Below, one piece after another: positions 20,382-31,096 of a stretch of 64,000 bases of DNA. The stretch comes from Chitinophagaceae bacterium. Its GTDB lineage: Bacteria; Bacteroidota; Bacteroidia; Cytophagales; Cytophagaceae. The translations under genes and the position numbers were made by a program. Positions within the stretch are counted from its first letter, which is position 1. Each line of letters opens with the position of its first letter. Below the pieces are notes generated by a model that saw only the letters and a program-made list of their open reading frames with translations, made no database searches and was not told where the DNA came from. Location: NCBI GenBank assembly GCA_028288405.1, contig JAQBNS010000013.1:18180-82179 (forward strand), in the 5' to 3' direction.

Positions 20382-22019
20382 ATGCCAGCTATGAAAAAGT
20401 CTTTCTTATTCTTCATTCTTTCCCTGTTAAGCTTTACAGCAAATGCACAAACCACCAATCGTGTACAGGCCAAAGCAGAAATCAAAACAGTCACCGTATT
20501 CCTGGACAAGGCGCAAGTGGGGAACCGCGTCAATTGTTCGCTGAATGCCAGTGTAACGGAAGTGGAAATCAAAAATCTTCCGATTGGATTGTTTCCAAAA
20601 AGCATACAGGTGACGGGTAAAGGAGAATATATTTTATTGGGTGTACAACATAAAATCAATTACCTCAATCCACATCAGACAGGTGAAGAAACCAAAGCGC
20701 TGGAAGATTCCGTTTTTTCTCTTTCCAACCAGATCAACTTATTGTCAGAAATGAGACAAGTGTATGTAGAAGAAGAAAAAATGATCCTGGCCAATCAAAG
20801 CATGAAAGGCAATGATGCAACACTGAAGGCCTTAGAGCTTGAAGACATGGCTGATTTTTTCAGAGAGCGATTGACCGATATCCGCAAAACGCAGTTGAAC
20901 AACAGCCTTCACTTGAATACCCTTCAAAGAGAATTAAACAAGTACAATCAACAGTTGAATCTTCTGCGCAGCGAAATCAACAAACCTTCCTCTGATGTCA
21001 TCATCAAAATTTCTTCTAAGGTAACGCAAAATGTACAGTTGAATTTAGAGTACATCACCGGCAATGCCCGCTGGTATCCGATGTATGACATCCGTACAAA
21101 AGATCAAGGGAAAGAAGTGCAATTGGCCTACAAGGCTCAAGTCGTACAGGAAACAGGCTTAAACTGGGATAATGTAAAATTAAAACTAAGCACTACCAAT
21201 CCTTCTATCGATGGAACAAAGCCAACATTGAACAAATGGAATCTTGTATTTTACGAACCTGTTTATTATAAAAAAGATTCCAGAAAAAAGATGGAAGTGA
21301 GCGGTTCTGTTGAACGAGCTTATGAAGAAGGTCTAGGTTCAGCACCTCAAATAGATGCCGATATGGCTGAATCTGAATCTTCTGCTGATTATACAACAGT
21401 GGTCGAAACATCTCTCTTCGCAGAATTTGATATCGCACTTCCTTATACCATTGAATCCAATCCTACCGGACAATTGGTCGATGTGCAAAACTACAACCTG
21501 CCTGTATCCTTCAGACACGGGGCGGTTCCGAAGTTGAGTACTTCTGCTTATTTGTTGGCTGACATTACCGGTTGGGAAAGTTTAGCCTTACTGCCTGGTA
21601 CAGCTCAACTGTATTACCAAAATAATTTTGTCGGAGAATCGTACCTCGATCCGATCAACTTTAAAGACACGTTGAGCTTGTCTTTAGGAGCCGATCCAAA
21701 AGTATTGATCGAACGTGAACAGGTAAAAGATTTCAGCAGCAAAAAACTGGTCGGCACCAATAAGAAAGAAGAATATGCTTACCGCATCAAAATCAGAAAT
21801 ACGAAGAAAGAAAATATCAACATCCGTATAGAAGATCAAATCCCTGTCAGCGGCAACAGCCAAATCGAAGTAGAATTGATCGATGCCAACGGCGGTAAGC
21901 TAGAAATCGAAACCGGAAAAATTACGTGGGATTTAAACCTGGCTCCTAATGAGACGAAAGAGATCGTCTTTAAATATTCCGTGAAGTATCCGAAGGGGAA
22001 GACGGTGCAAGGACTGTAA
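20382..22019 (+). CDS. DUF4139 / MuiA-family protein
   Basis: Signal peptide; KAEIKTVTVFLDKAQVGNRVNCSLNASVTEVEIKNLP..., ITGNARWYPMYDIRT, KIRNTKKENINIRIEDQIPVSGNSQIEVELID. Confidence 0.9.
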   Translation: MPAMKKSFLFFILSLLSFTANAQTTNRVQAKAEIKTVTVFLDKAQVGNRVNCSLNASVTEVEIKNLPIGLFPKSIQVTGKGEYILLGVQHKINYLNPHQTGEETKALEDSVFSLSNQINLLSEMRQVYVEEEKMILANQSMKGNDATLKALELEDMADFFRERLTDIRKTQLNNSLHLNTLQRELNKYNQQLNLLRSEINKPSSDVIIKISSKVTQNVQLNLEYITGNARWYPMYDIRTKDQGKEVQLAYKAQVVQETGLNWDNVKLKLSTTNPSIDGTKPTLNKWNLVFYEPVYYKKDSRKKMEVSGSVERAYEEGLGSAPQIDADMAESESSADYTTVVETSLFAEFDIALPYTIESNPTGQLVDVQNYNLPVSFRHGAVPKLSTSAYLLADITGWESLALLPGTAQLYYQNNFVGESYLDPINFKDTLSLSLGADPKVLIEREQVKDFSSKKLVGTNKKEEYAYRIKIRNTKKENINIRIEDQIPVSGNSQIEVELIDANGGKLEIETGKITWDLNLAPNETKEIVFKYSVKYPKGKTVQGL

Positions 22020-22023
22020 TTTG

Positions 22024-22277
22024 TATGAGTGAAGAGTGAGCAGTGAAGAGTGAAGGGTAAGTGATTGGCTATACTTGTTCACTCTTTACTCTTCACCCTT
22101 CACTGCTCACTCTTCACTCTTCACTCTTCACTCTTCACTCTTCACTCTTCACTCTTCACTCTTCACTCTTCACTCTTCACTCTTCACTCTTCACTCTTCA
22201 CTGCTCACTCTTCACTCTTCACTCTTCACTGCTCACTCTTCACTCTACACCCTTCACTCTTCACCCTTCACTCTTCA
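22024..22277. repeat. Long heptad array (tgaagag / ctcttca)n with short inverted left arm
   Basis: About 30 units of cttcact with variants cttcacc and ctgctcact; ends exactly at the TGA stop (22275-22277) of the minus-strand gene. Confidence 0.92.
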
Positions 22278-23210
22278 CAGCTTACCATTCACCACCAAAC
22301 TCATCAACCCTTCCTTCAGCGCATAAAAAGAAACTTCGATTTCTTCAATGCTTAATTGTTCGATGAGTGTTTCGATCAGCACCAAAGAAACGATAATCAT
22401 GTCTACTCTCAATTCTATCATACCCGGAGTAGCCAAACGTTCTGCTCTGTTCTTAGCGAGTAAGTCTTTGGCGATGGATTGAAAACTGTCCAGGGGTAAG
22501 GGATAACCTTTCGTGCCATCATCCAATACAATTCCTTTTTGTCGGCAATATATATCACACAAGGTATCGAACGAACCCGAAGAACCGATCAATGTTTTTA
22601 CGCCGTCTCTGCTCTTTAAGCCGTCCCACAAAGGCTTCAAGACGCCTTTCAAATAATAGGCGATCTCTTTGATTTCCGTATCCGTAATGGGATCGGAATG
22701 GCCAAATTGATCCATCAGACGTTGTCCGCCGATTTCAAAACTTTGTTTCCAAAGAATTTCTTTGGCGTTGCACAATACAAACTCGACACTCCCTCCACCG
22801 ATATCGACCAGCAACGAAGTATGATCCGCTGGAATCACGCCGGCTTGCTTGACGCCTTCATAAATCCAGGATGCTTCCTGTTCACCGTTGATGATAAAGG
22901 TATCCCAACCTGTTTCTTGTTTAATGGCTGCTATAAATTCCCTTTTATTATCCGATGAACGAACGGCACTTGTACCGGTCAACAACACACGATCAACCTG
23001 CTGTTCTTCACACGTGTCTCTGAATCTACGCAACGCCGACAAAGCACGCTCCATCGCATCGGGCATGATGCGACGGTTATTGATGCCTCCTTTCCCCAGT
23101 CCTACGGCTTGTTTGTGATCTAAAATAACATTGTAATGAGTACTTTCCACTTCTGCAATAAGAAGATGAAAAGTATTCGTCCCCATGTCAATCACGGCTA
23201 CTTTTTGCAT
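22275..23210 (-). CDS. ppx: Exopolyphosphatase / Ppx-GppA family
   Basis: VAVIDMGTNTFHLLIAEV, LLTGTSAVRSSDNKREF, SLLVDIGGGSVEFVLC, LIGSSGSFDTL. Confidence 0.92.
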   Translation of the reverse strand: MQKVAVIDMGTNTFHLLIAEVESTHYNVILDHKQAVGLGKGGINNRRIMPDAMERALSALRRFRDTCEEQQVDRVLLTGTSAVRSSDNKREFIAAIKQETGWDTFIINGEQEASWIYEGVKQAGVIPADHTSLLVDIGGGSVEFVLCNAKEILWKQSFEIGGQRLMDQFGHSDPITDTEIKEIAYYLKGVLKPLWDGLKSRDGVKTLIGSSGSFDTLCDIYCRQKGIVLDDGTKGYPLPLDSFQSIAKDLLAKNRAERLATPGMIELRVDMIIVSLVLIETLIEQLSIEEIEVSFYALKEGLMSLVVNGKL

Positions 23211-23299
23211 AAGTGAATATAAGCTTTTACAGTTAACTCAAATATAAGAATGTCATATCAATCCAATTAAAAAAAACATATATGGTTAAAACCACTGTA

Positions 23300-23516
23300 T
23301 GCCCCGGCAGGGGCAGCATGCTGGTAGAAAATATCATATGCAATATTTCAAGTCCCTTCAGGGACGTAATCGATGGCATTGACCTATACCTTTAATTATA
23401 AATTATTACCAATTTTGATAAACCATGCCGCCGCACATTCAAGAATATATCATCCCTGAAGGGATTGAATATTTCATGGCTGTTATTTCTACCGAGATGT
23501 AGCCCCTGCCGGGGCA
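23300..23516. repeat. Nested palindromic intergenic element
   Basis: Outer gccccggcaggggc/gcccctgccggggc; inner caatatttcaagtcccttcaggga/tccctgaagggattgaatatt. Confidence 0.75.
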
Positions 23517-23678
23517 GAAAGAAAGAACCTCGTCTTATATCACCGATTTCTCTTTAATAACCTAAGCTTTACCCTATTAATAATAATTTAAACCCATCTG
23601 CTAAAACCGTTTTCCTCTTAAAAAAATATTTCCTTTTCATCTCATCTATCCGTACTTTTAGGTGGAAATTGATAACCC

Positions 23679-24752
23679 ATGGCAACAGAGAACAGCAAGG
23701 AATTCTTATACAAATATTTAAACAACCCTTCACCGACCGGATTCGAAGCCGGAGGTCAGCAAATATGGATGGATTATGTTCGTCCCTTTGTAGATGAATT
23801 CATTGTAGACACTTACGGCACCGCTGTCGGCGTGCTTAATCCTAAGGCCGATTACAAAGTCGTATTGGAAGCCCATGCCGATGAGATTTCCTGGTTTGTC
23901 AATTACATCACCAAAGACGGATACATCTACGTGCGTAAGAACGGTGGTTCGGATCATGCCATCGCACCGTCTATGCGCGTCAACATTCATACCGCAAAAG
24001 GAATTGTAAAAGGTGTCTTCGGATGGCCCGCCATCCATGTGCGTGAAAACGATAAAGACCAACCGACATTAAAAAACCTGACCATTGACGTAGGTTGCGA
24101 CAGCAAAGACGAAGTGGAAGCATTGGGCATTCATGTAGGTTGTGTGATTACCTTTGTAGACGAACTGACAGAGCTCAATGGCAAATACTATGTAGGCCGC
24201 GCCTTGGATAACCGCATCGGTGGTTATGTGATCGCAGAGGTCTTACGCCTGCTGAAAGAGAACAACATCAAATTACCTTTTGGATTGTATGTAGTCAATG
24301 CCGTACAGGAAGAAATCGGTTTGCGCGGTGCGGAAATGATTGCACACCACATCAAGCCGGATGTAGCGGTCATCACAGACGTTTGTCACGATACACAATC
24401 ACCGATGTACAGTAAAGTGGTCAGCGGTGATTTGTCTTGTGGGAAAGGGCCTGTATTGACTTACGGACCGGCAGTGCAAAACAATTTATTAAAAATGATC
24501 ATAGAAGTCGCGCAGCAAAAAGAAATTCCTTTCCAGCGTGCATCGGCCACTCGTTCTACGGGAACGGATACCGACTCGTTTGCCTACTCCAACGCCGGAG
24601 TTGCTTCTGCTTTGATTTCCCTGCCTTTGAAATACATGCATACCACGGTAGAAACCGTTTCACAAAAAGATGTGGAAGACGTGATCAAACTCATGTATGA
24701 ATTTGTGATTCAATTGCAATCGGGACATGACTTCCGCTACCTAAAACCATAA
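23679..24752 (+). CDS. M42-family metallopeptidase (glutamyl aminopeptidase/endoglucanase-like)
   Basis: NNPSPTGFEAGGQQIWMDYV, VLEAHADEISWFV, GRALDNRIGGYVIAEVLR, VNAVQEEIGLRGAEMIAH. Confidence 0.94.
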   Translation: MATENSKEFLYKYLNNPSPTGFEAGGQQIWMDYVRPFVDEFIVDTYGTAVGVLNPKADYKVVLEAHADEISWFVNYITKDGYIYVRKNGGSDHAIAPSMRVNIHTAKGIVKGVFGWPAIHVRENDKDQPTLKNLTIDVGCDSKDEVEALGIHVGCVITFVDELTELNGKYYVGRALDNRIGGYVIAEVLRLLKENNIKLPFGLYVVNAVQEEIGLRGAEMIAHHIKPDVAVITDVCHDTQSPMYSKVVSGDLSCGKGPVLTYGPAVQNNLLKMIIEVAQQKEIPFQRASATRSTGTDTDSFAYSNAGVASALISLPLKYMHTTVETVSQKDVEDVIKLMYEFVIQLQSGHDFRYLKP

Positions 24753-24754
24753 CC

Positions 24755-25276
24755 ATGCACTTTACGCTTATTTTATTCTTCATCGTGATCGCTCCAGTCA
24801 TCTCCGGCTGTTTTGGAGCAGTCTACGATATGATCGTCTTCACCCTGGCTCCCGAATTTTTCACAGAGTACCGCTTTCCGCAATTTGAAATCTCAGATAA
24901 AATGAGACCTATTGTTGGTGCAGCCATCATTGGTTTTGCCAACAGTTGGAAAATAGGCATTCCGATCGGAATTATTTTAGGTGCCATGTCTTATATGCAC
25001 CGCAGCATCCAGAAGACCTACAAGTACATGATCATCTCTTACCTCATTGCCATAGTAACTGCCATCGCCTTTGCTACAGTCGGTCTGGTGTTGATGAAAA
25101 ATCAATTGACACAGAGCGTACTCATTGGTACAGACAAGGCTTTGCAGCGTACAGTGGAAATTATTGTGAACATGAATAATTTCACACAAGCAGGAGCCCT
25201 GATAGGAACGGCATTGGCCTGCTCCTGGCAATTGTACATGATCTTGAGAAAAAAGGAACGCTTAGAGAGTGTTTAG
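24755..25276 (+). CDS. Hypothetical integral membrane protein
   Basis: 173 aa, several hydrophobic segments, 2 nt after the M42 peptidase gene. Confidence 0.75.
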   Translation: MHFTLILFFIVIAPVISGCFGAVYDMIVFTLAPEFFTEYRFPQFEISDKMRPIVGAAIIGFANSWKIGIPIGIILGAMSYMHRSIQKTYKYMIISYLIAIVTAIAFATVGLVLMKNQLTQSVLIGTDKALQRTVEIIVNMNNFTQAGALIGTALACSWQLYMILRKKERLESV

Positions 25277-25304
25277 TGTTTTGATGAAACTCATCCTCTA
25301 AAGG

Positions 25305-27107
25305 GTGATTAAATCCACCTTTCAAAAAATACCATCGTTGAAAAAAGAAACAGCAGCCAAAGTAAGCGGTAACTTATTTGATATGGAGGTCACCTCCAAA
25401 CTGGCCCGCTACATCAAACCTTATCGGGGATTCTTTATACTGGAAATTATACTGACGATTTTGGTCGCTTTACTGGCTACCATTAAGCCGTTTATCATTC
25501 AGCACATCATAGACAACGAAATAGCGAATAAAGATCTGCCGGGTTTATACCTGATGATTGGTTCATTGCTGGCGGTATTGGTGGCTCATGTCATCGTATC
25601 GTATGCAAACACTTACCTGGCCGACTGGTTGGGTCAAAGCATCATTCGCGACATTCGCATCAAACTCTACGGACACATCATGCGTTTTCGGCTGAGTTTT
25701 TTTGACAAGACACCGATCGGCCGATTGGTTACCCGTAACATCTCTGACATTGAAACCCTTTCCAATTTCACCAGTGAAGGATTAGCGGGCATTTTGGGAG
25801 ACTTTTTGCAACTGGCTTTAATCCTGGGATTCATGCTCTATATCAATTGGAAGCTAACGTTGATCAGCCTCTGTGTATTACCTTTCCTGCTCATCAGTAC
25901 TTATGTATTCAAAGAAAGCATCAAAGGATCTTTCAACATGGTACGTGTCGCGGTTTCTAACCTGAACACCTTTGTACAAGAACACATTACAGGCATGGCT
26001 GTGGTACAAATATTTAACAGCGAAGAAAGAGAGTATACTAAATTCGAGTCCATCAACAAAGAACACCGGGATGCCAATTTGAAATCGGTACACTATTATT
26101 CCATTTATTTCCCCATTGCCGAAATCATTGGTGCTGTATCTCTGGGACTCCTGGTGTGGTACGGTTCTAAACAAGTGTTATCCGGTGAGATCGACAAACC
26201 CGGCGTGATCACTTCTTTCATCATGTACATCTCCATGTTCTTCCGCCCTATACGGATGATCGCTGACCGTTTCAACACCTTGCAATTAGCGGTGATCAGC
26301 GCTGATCGTATTTTTAAATTATTAGAAGACAACGAAGAAATTGCAGAAAACGGAACGGTAGAAAAACACATCGAAGGAGAAGTAACCTTTGATCACGTCT
26401 CCTTTGGATACGAACCTGATCGCTTCGTGTTGAAAGACATTTCCTTTACCGTCAAAAAAGGACAGACCTATGCGTTGGTCGGCCCTACCGGAGCAGGGAA
26501 GTCTTCCATCATTAACCTCATTTCGCGATTGTACGATATTCAAAAAGGATCTATCCTCATTGACGGAGTCAACGTGCGGGATTACGAATTGAGTAACCTG
26601 CGTGCTCAAATCGGTACCGTGCTACAGGATGTGTTTTTATTTTCAGACAGTATTCGCAACAACATCACCTTGCATAACCCGGACATCAGCGATGAACAGA
26701 TCTGGAGAGCCGCCGAATTAGTAGGAGCCGCACCATTTATCCGTCACCTGCACGGACAATTAGATTATATGGTCATGGAACGAGGAGGCACTTTGTCAGT
26801 CGGTCAGCGGCAATTGATCTCTTTCATACGGACTTTGGTTTATGATCCTAAAATCATCATTCTGGATGAAGCGACTTCTTCCATTGATGGTGAAACAGAG
26901 GAATTGATCCAGGAAGCCATTTTGAAATTGATGAAAGGTCGTACGGCCATCGTGATTGCACACCGTCTTTCTACCGTACAACACGCTGACACTATTTTAG
27001 TTATAGAAAAAGGAGAGATCAAAGAACGCGGCAACCACAAGGAACTCATCAAGCTTGGCGGCATTTATGCGCAAATGGCAACGGTACAGTTTAAACAAAC
27101 GGTATAG
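25305..27107 (+). CDS. ABC exporter, fused permease and ATPase (MsbA-like)
   Basis: Six-TM region; Walker A GPTGAGKSS, signature LSVGQRQL, Walker B IIILDEATSSID. Confidence 0.94.
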   Translation: MIKSTFQKIPSLKKETAAKVSGNLFDMEVTSKLARYIKPYRGFFILEIILTILVALLATIKPFIIQHIIDNEIANKDLPGLYLMIGSLLAVLVAHVIVSYANTYLADWLGQSIIRDIRIKLYGHIMRFRLSFFDKTPIGRLVTRNISDIETLSNFTSEGLAGILGDFLQLALILGFMLYINWKLTLISLCVLPFLLISTYVFKESIKGSFNMVRVAVSNLNTFVQEHITGMAVVQIFNSEEREYTKFESINKEHRDANLKSVHYYSIYFPIAEIIGAVSLGLLVWYGSKQVLSGEIDKPGVITSFIMYISMFFRPIRMIADRFNTLQLAVISADRIFKLLEDNEEIAENGTVEKHIEGEVTFDHVSFGYEPDRFVLKDISFTVKKGQTYALVGPTGAGKSSIINLISRLYDIQKGSILIDGVNVRDYELSNLRAQIGTVLQDVFLFSDSIRNNITLHNPDISDEQIWRAAELVGAAPFIRHLHGQLDYMVMERGGTLSVGQRQLISFIRTLVYDPKIIILDEATSSIDGETEELIQEAILKLMKGRTAIVIAHRLSTVQHADTILVIEKGEIKERGNHKELIKLGGIYAQMATVQFKQTV

Positions 27108-27167
27108 AGGTACGAGCTAGGAGCAAGGAGAATAATCGTCCCTCCTGGCTCCTTGCTCCTAGCTTTT
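27107..27167 (+). terminator. Heptad-built terminator
   Basis: agctaggagcaaggag (27115-27130)/ctccttgctcctagct (27149-27164) followed by tttttt; overlaps the G of the TAG stop. Confidence 0.85.
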
Positions 27168-27240
27168 TTCTTGCTTGTTACTGTTGTGCTTGCTGTATTT
27201 TTCCTAACTTCGCTTTTTGCGCTAACAGTATATTTTAATT

Positions 27241-30219
27241 ATGAATTATCAGAGAATCAATAACATTACCGGCTGGCTCGTATTTGCTATTGCTACCATT
27301 GTTTATGTTTTAACGCTAGAACCGACATCCAGTTTCTGGGATTGCGGAGAGTTCATTTCCACTTCTTATAAATTGATGGTTCCTCACCCTCCGGGAGCCC
27401 CTATATTCTTGTTGATTGGCCGTCTGTTTTCGTTTTTCGCTATGGGCGATGTGACTCAGGTAGCCTATTGGATCAACATGACTGCTGCTATTTCAAGCAG
27501 TCTTACCATACTTTTCTTATTCTGGTCGATTACCTTATTCGCCAAAAAACTGGTATCCCGCGACAATCCTGTGTTATCTACAGGCAACATCATTGCCATC
27601 ATCGGTAGTGGTTTGGTAGGCAGTTTAGCTTATGCATTCTCCGATACGTTTTGGTTCTCTTCGGAAGAAGCCGAAGTATACGCCATGTCTTCTTTTCTTA
27701 CTGCTTTCATCTTCTGGGCTATCCTGAAATGGGAAGCGCATTCGGAAGAAGAAGGTTCTGACCGTTGGTTCCTGATCATTGCTTATGGTATGGGCTTGTC
27801 GATCGGTGTCCATTTGTTGAACTTAACAGCCATTCCCGCATTGGCTTTTGTGTACTATTTTAAAAAATACAAAGAGCCCACTCCCGGTGGAATCATTGCT
27901 ACGTTAGTACTGAGTTTACTCGGTGTAGGTGTGATCATGATCGGTATCATCCCGGGCTTACCGACCTTAGCGGCTAAATTTGAAATCTTCTTTGTCAATG
28001 TTCTGCACCTGGGTTTTGGTACCGGTGCCATTGTATTCGTTATACTATTGGTAGGCGCATTGATTTATGGCATCCTGTATTCCATCAAACATCAGAAGCG
28101 TTTACTTAACCTCTGTTTGTTGTCCTTCACTTTTATTTTATTGGGCTTTGCCTCTTATGGTGTGATCCTGATCCGTTCTCAATTCAATCCTACGATTGAC
28201 ATGAACGATCCTGAAAACGTGATGTCGTTTATTTCTTATTTGAAAAGAGAACAATACGGAGACCGCCCGTTGGTTTGGGGACCAGTCTATACTGCCGGAT
28301 ATCCGATCGATGTCAAAAAAACAGCGGCTATTTATGCACCTGGTAAAGATGAAAAAGGAAACGATAAGTATGTGATCACCGATTACAAGAGTGAATACAT
28401 TTACAAAAGAGAACACATGATGATGTTCCCCCGCATGTACAGTACGCAGGCACATCATATCCGCGCCTACCGTGATTGGTCAGGCTTGAAAGAAGGACAA
28501 AAACCGACCTTCTTCCAAAACATGGGCTTCATGTTCACTTATCAAATGGGTCACATGTACTGGAGGTATTTCTTGTGGAACTTTGCCGGTCGCGAAGGCG
28601 ACGAGCAAAATTCAAACTGGTTGATGCCTAGTGAATGGTTTGACAAAAGTATTCCGGCAGAGATTCAAGAAAATAAAGCACGTAACAACTATTACATGCT
28701 TCCTCTCATCGCCGGATTCCTTGGATTGGTTTATCACTTCAGCAAAAACAAAAAAGACGGCAGTATAATTGCGATGCTTTGGTTCTTTACCGGCCTGGCC
28801 ATTATTCTTTATGCCAATCCTCAACCGGTAGAACCAAGAGAGAGAGATTATGTATTTGCAGGATCCTTCTATGGCTTCGCCTTTTGGATCGGACTGTCTG
28901 TGTTGTTCGTTGATGATTTGCTGCGCAAGATCATCAAGAGCGAAACACTAAGGCCGGCTATCATCACCCTTGCTCTTTTATTTATACCGGCATTGATGAT
29001 TGCAGAAAACTGGGACGATCATGACCGTTCGAAAAGATACTTCCAGGTGGATGGAGCTAAAAACATTTTAAACTCTTGTGCACCGAATGCCATCCTCTTT
29101 ACCGGTGGTGACAACGATACCTATCCCTTATGGTATGCTCAGGAAGTAGAAGGATTCCGTACCGATGTAAGAGTATGTAACCTCAGCTTGTTGAATACAG
29201 ACTGGTACATCAACCAAATGAAACGCCAGTCTTACTTGTCCGATTCATTGCCTATTGACATCAAGAGTGAGAATTATACATCCGGTGTAAACGACATGAT
29301 TTATTTCGATAAACAAAGTCGCTACGATGGAGGAGTTTCTCTTCCGGTCTATTTGAAATTGGTCAATAAAAGAGATGAGCGTGTAAGCCGCATGAACGAA
29401 GGAGACTTGATCACGACCTACCCTTCTCAAACCTTTACATTGCCTATCGATACCAGTGTAGTGGTGCCCTTGGTGAATGCTAAATACAGACCCTTCATAT
29501 TGAATAAATTGACTTGGAAGATCAATAAGAATAACCTGGACAAAAAATCACTGATCATGCTGGACATGATTGCGGCCAACAACTGGAAACGTCCTATTTA
29601 TTTCTCTACTACGCTTTCAGGCGATGAATTCCTGGACCTGAGACCTTATATGCAATTGGAGGGATTGGCTTACCGCCTGCTTCCTGTCAGCATTCCGGGG
29701 GCAACAAACGGTTGGTTAGATACAGACATCATGTATGACAACATGATCAATAAATTCTTGTACAAAGGATTGAATGACTCAACTATTTTCTACAACGAAG
29801 ACTACTACCGATTCACCAGCAACCACCGCAGTGAAATGTATAGTTTAGCGAGCCAGTTGTTAAGAGAAGGACAAAAAGATAAAGCGAAGAAAGTAGTAGA
29901 CTTCTGTTTTGAAAAAATCCCTGCTTCTACTATTCCATACGATTACAACAGTGCAATGTTTATCTCTCTATTGCTTGAGTTGGGAGAAGACAAGAAAGCC
30001 ATCGCATTGGCAGAAGACATGGCTACGAAATCAGATGAGTTGTTGGGTTACTTCCAAAAACATCATATCCGTTACTCGACCAGAGAATATTCTGCTCTTA
30101 GAATATTGGATATCCTATACCGCAGCATGCGTTCAGCCGGTCAGAATGAGCTCGCAACGAAATACGAAAAGATGCTCGAAAAGCGATACTCCAACAGCCA
30201 ATACAGCAACGAAGAATAA
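27241..30219 (+). CDS. DUF2723 membrane protein (PMT/glycosyltransferase-like)
   Basis: LEPTSSFWDCGEFISTSYKLMVPHPPGAPIFLLIGRLFS; many TMs; C-terminal soluble region. Confidence 0.92.
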   Translation: MNYQRINNITGWLVFAIATIVYVLTLEPTSSFWDCGEFISTSYKLMVPHPPGAPIFLLIGRLFSFFAMGDVTQVAYWINMTAAISSSLTILFLFWSITLFAKKLVSRDNPVLSTGNIIAIIGSGLVGSLAYAFSDTFWFSSEEAEVYAMSSFLTAFIFWAILKWEAHSEEEGSDRWFLIIAYGMGLSIGVHLLNLTAIPALAFVYYFKKYKEPTPGGIIATLVLSLLGVGVIMIGIIPGLPTLAAKFEIFFVNVLHLGFGTGAIVFVILLVGALIYGILYSIKHQKRLLNLCLLSFTFILLGFASYGVILIRSQFNPTIDMNDPENVMSFISYLKREQYGDRPLVWGPVYTAGYPIDVKKTAAIYAPGKDEKGNDKYVITDYKSEYIYKREHMMMFPRMYSTQAHHIRAYRDWSGLKEGQKPTFFQNMGFMFTYQMGHMYWRYFLWNFAGREGDEQNSNWLMPSEWFDKSIPAEIQENKARNNYYMLPLIAGFLGLVYHFSKNKKDGSIIAMLWFFTGLAIILYANPQPVEPRERDYVFAGSFYGFAFWIGLSVLFVDDLLRKIIKSETLRPAIITLALLFIPALMIAENWDDHDRSKRYFQVDGAKNILNSCAPNAILFTGGDNDTYPLWYAQEVEGFRTDVRVCNLSLLNTDWYINQMKRQSYLSDSLPIDIKSENYTSGVNDMIYFDKQSRYDGGVSLPVYLKLVNKRDERVSRMNEGDLITTYPSQTFTLPIDTSVVVPLVNAKYRPFILNKLTWKINKNNLDKKSLIMLDMIAANNWKRPIYFSTTLSGDEFLDLRPYMQLEGLAYRLLPVSIPGATNGWLDTDIMYDNMINKFLYKGLNDSTIFYNEDYYRFTSNHRSEMYSLASQLLREGQKDKAKKVVDFCFEKIPASTIPYDYNSAMFISLLLELGEDKKAIALAEDMATKSDELLGYFQKHHIRYSTREYSALRILDILYRSMRSAGQNELATKYEKMLEKRYSNSQYSNEE

Positions 30220-30222
30220 CAC

Positions 30223-30257
30223 AAAAAACTCTCCCGCTTAAGCGGGAGAGTTTTTTT
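30223..30257 (+). terminator. Rho-independent terminator
   Basis: aaaaaactctcccgctt/aagcgggagagtttttt. Confidence 0.92.
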
Positions 30258-30271
30258 AACACCTCTACTAC

Positions 30272-31048
30272 ATGAAACCTCCCTACAACAATAGACCGCG
30301 CAGACCAATGCCACCGGCAGATGATTTCATCATCGGTATGCATCCGGTGAAAGAAGCTATACTTTCAGGCAAAACGATTGATAAGATTTTGATTGATCGA
30401 CTGGAAACCGGTGCGGCAACAAAAGACATCCTGACCTTGTGCAGTGAAAATAACATTCCGGTGCAAACTGTTCCTCCCGAAAAGTTAAAACGCATCACAC
30501 ATAAAACACATCAAGGCATCATTGCTTTGTTATCGCCTGTACCTTTCTGCAATCTGGACAACATCGTTATTGATGCTTTTGAAAAAGGCGAAGATCCATT
30601 GATCGTTGTATTGGATAGAATTACAGACGTGAGAAACATGGGAGCCATCGCCCGTTCCTGCGAATGCATGGGAGTACATGCGATTGTAATTCCTGAAAAA
30701 AATGCCGCGCGCATCAACCACGAAGCCATGAAATCTTCCGCCGGAGCATTGCTTCATATTCCATTGTGCAGAGAAGAAAATCTAAAAGCCACGGTATTGA
30801 AATTACGGAACTTCGGTTTAGCCATTGCGGGAGTCACTGAAAAAGGAGTGGAGACGCCCTATTCTACTGATTTGAAAGGCCCACTAGCTATCGTCATGGG
30901 ATCAGAAGAAGACGGAATATCAGACGATATCATCCGTCAATGCGATCATCTGGTACAAATACCGATGCAAGGAAAAATCAACTCACTGAACGTGTCGGTG
31001 GCAACGGGGGTTGTTTTGTATGAGGTATCGAGACAACGGAAAGGTTAG
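30272..31048 (+). CDS. rlmB: 23S rRNA 2'-O-ribose methyltransferase (SpoU family)
   Basis: IIGMHPVKEAILSGKTIDKILID, VLDRITDVRNMGAIARSCECMG, IVMGSEEDGIS, LNVSVATGVVLYEVSRQR. Confidence 0.94.
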   Translation: MKPPYNNRPRRPMPPADDFIIGMHPVKEAILSGKTIDKILIDRLETGAATKDILTLCSENNIPVQTVPPEKLKRITHKTHQGIIALLSPVPFCNLDNIVIDAFEKGEDPLIVVLDRITDVRNMGAIARSCECMGVHAIVIPEKNAARINHEAMKSSAGALLHIPLCREENLKATVLKLRNFGLAIAGVTEKGVETPYSTDLKGPLAIVMGSEEDGISDDIIRQCDHLVQIPMQGKINSLNVSVATGVVLYEVSRQRKG

Positions 31049-31094
31049 TTGTTAGTTGTTAGTTGTTAGTTGTTAGTTGTTAGTTGTTAGTTTA
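31046..31094. repeat. (tagttgt)n heptad array starting at the rlmB stop codon
   Basis: ggt TAGttgt tagttgt ...; inverted arm at 31184-31210. Confidence 0.9.
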
Positions 31095-31096
31095 AT

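Noticed and set aside
22024-22277. Possible CRISPR-like array
   Set aside because: Pure 7-bp tandem repeat with no unique spacers and no cas genes.
22061-22366. Three overlapping + ORFs encoding (SLFTLHS)n
   Set aside because: They are the same 7-bp repeat read in three frames (21 bp = 7 aa); no plausible gene context.
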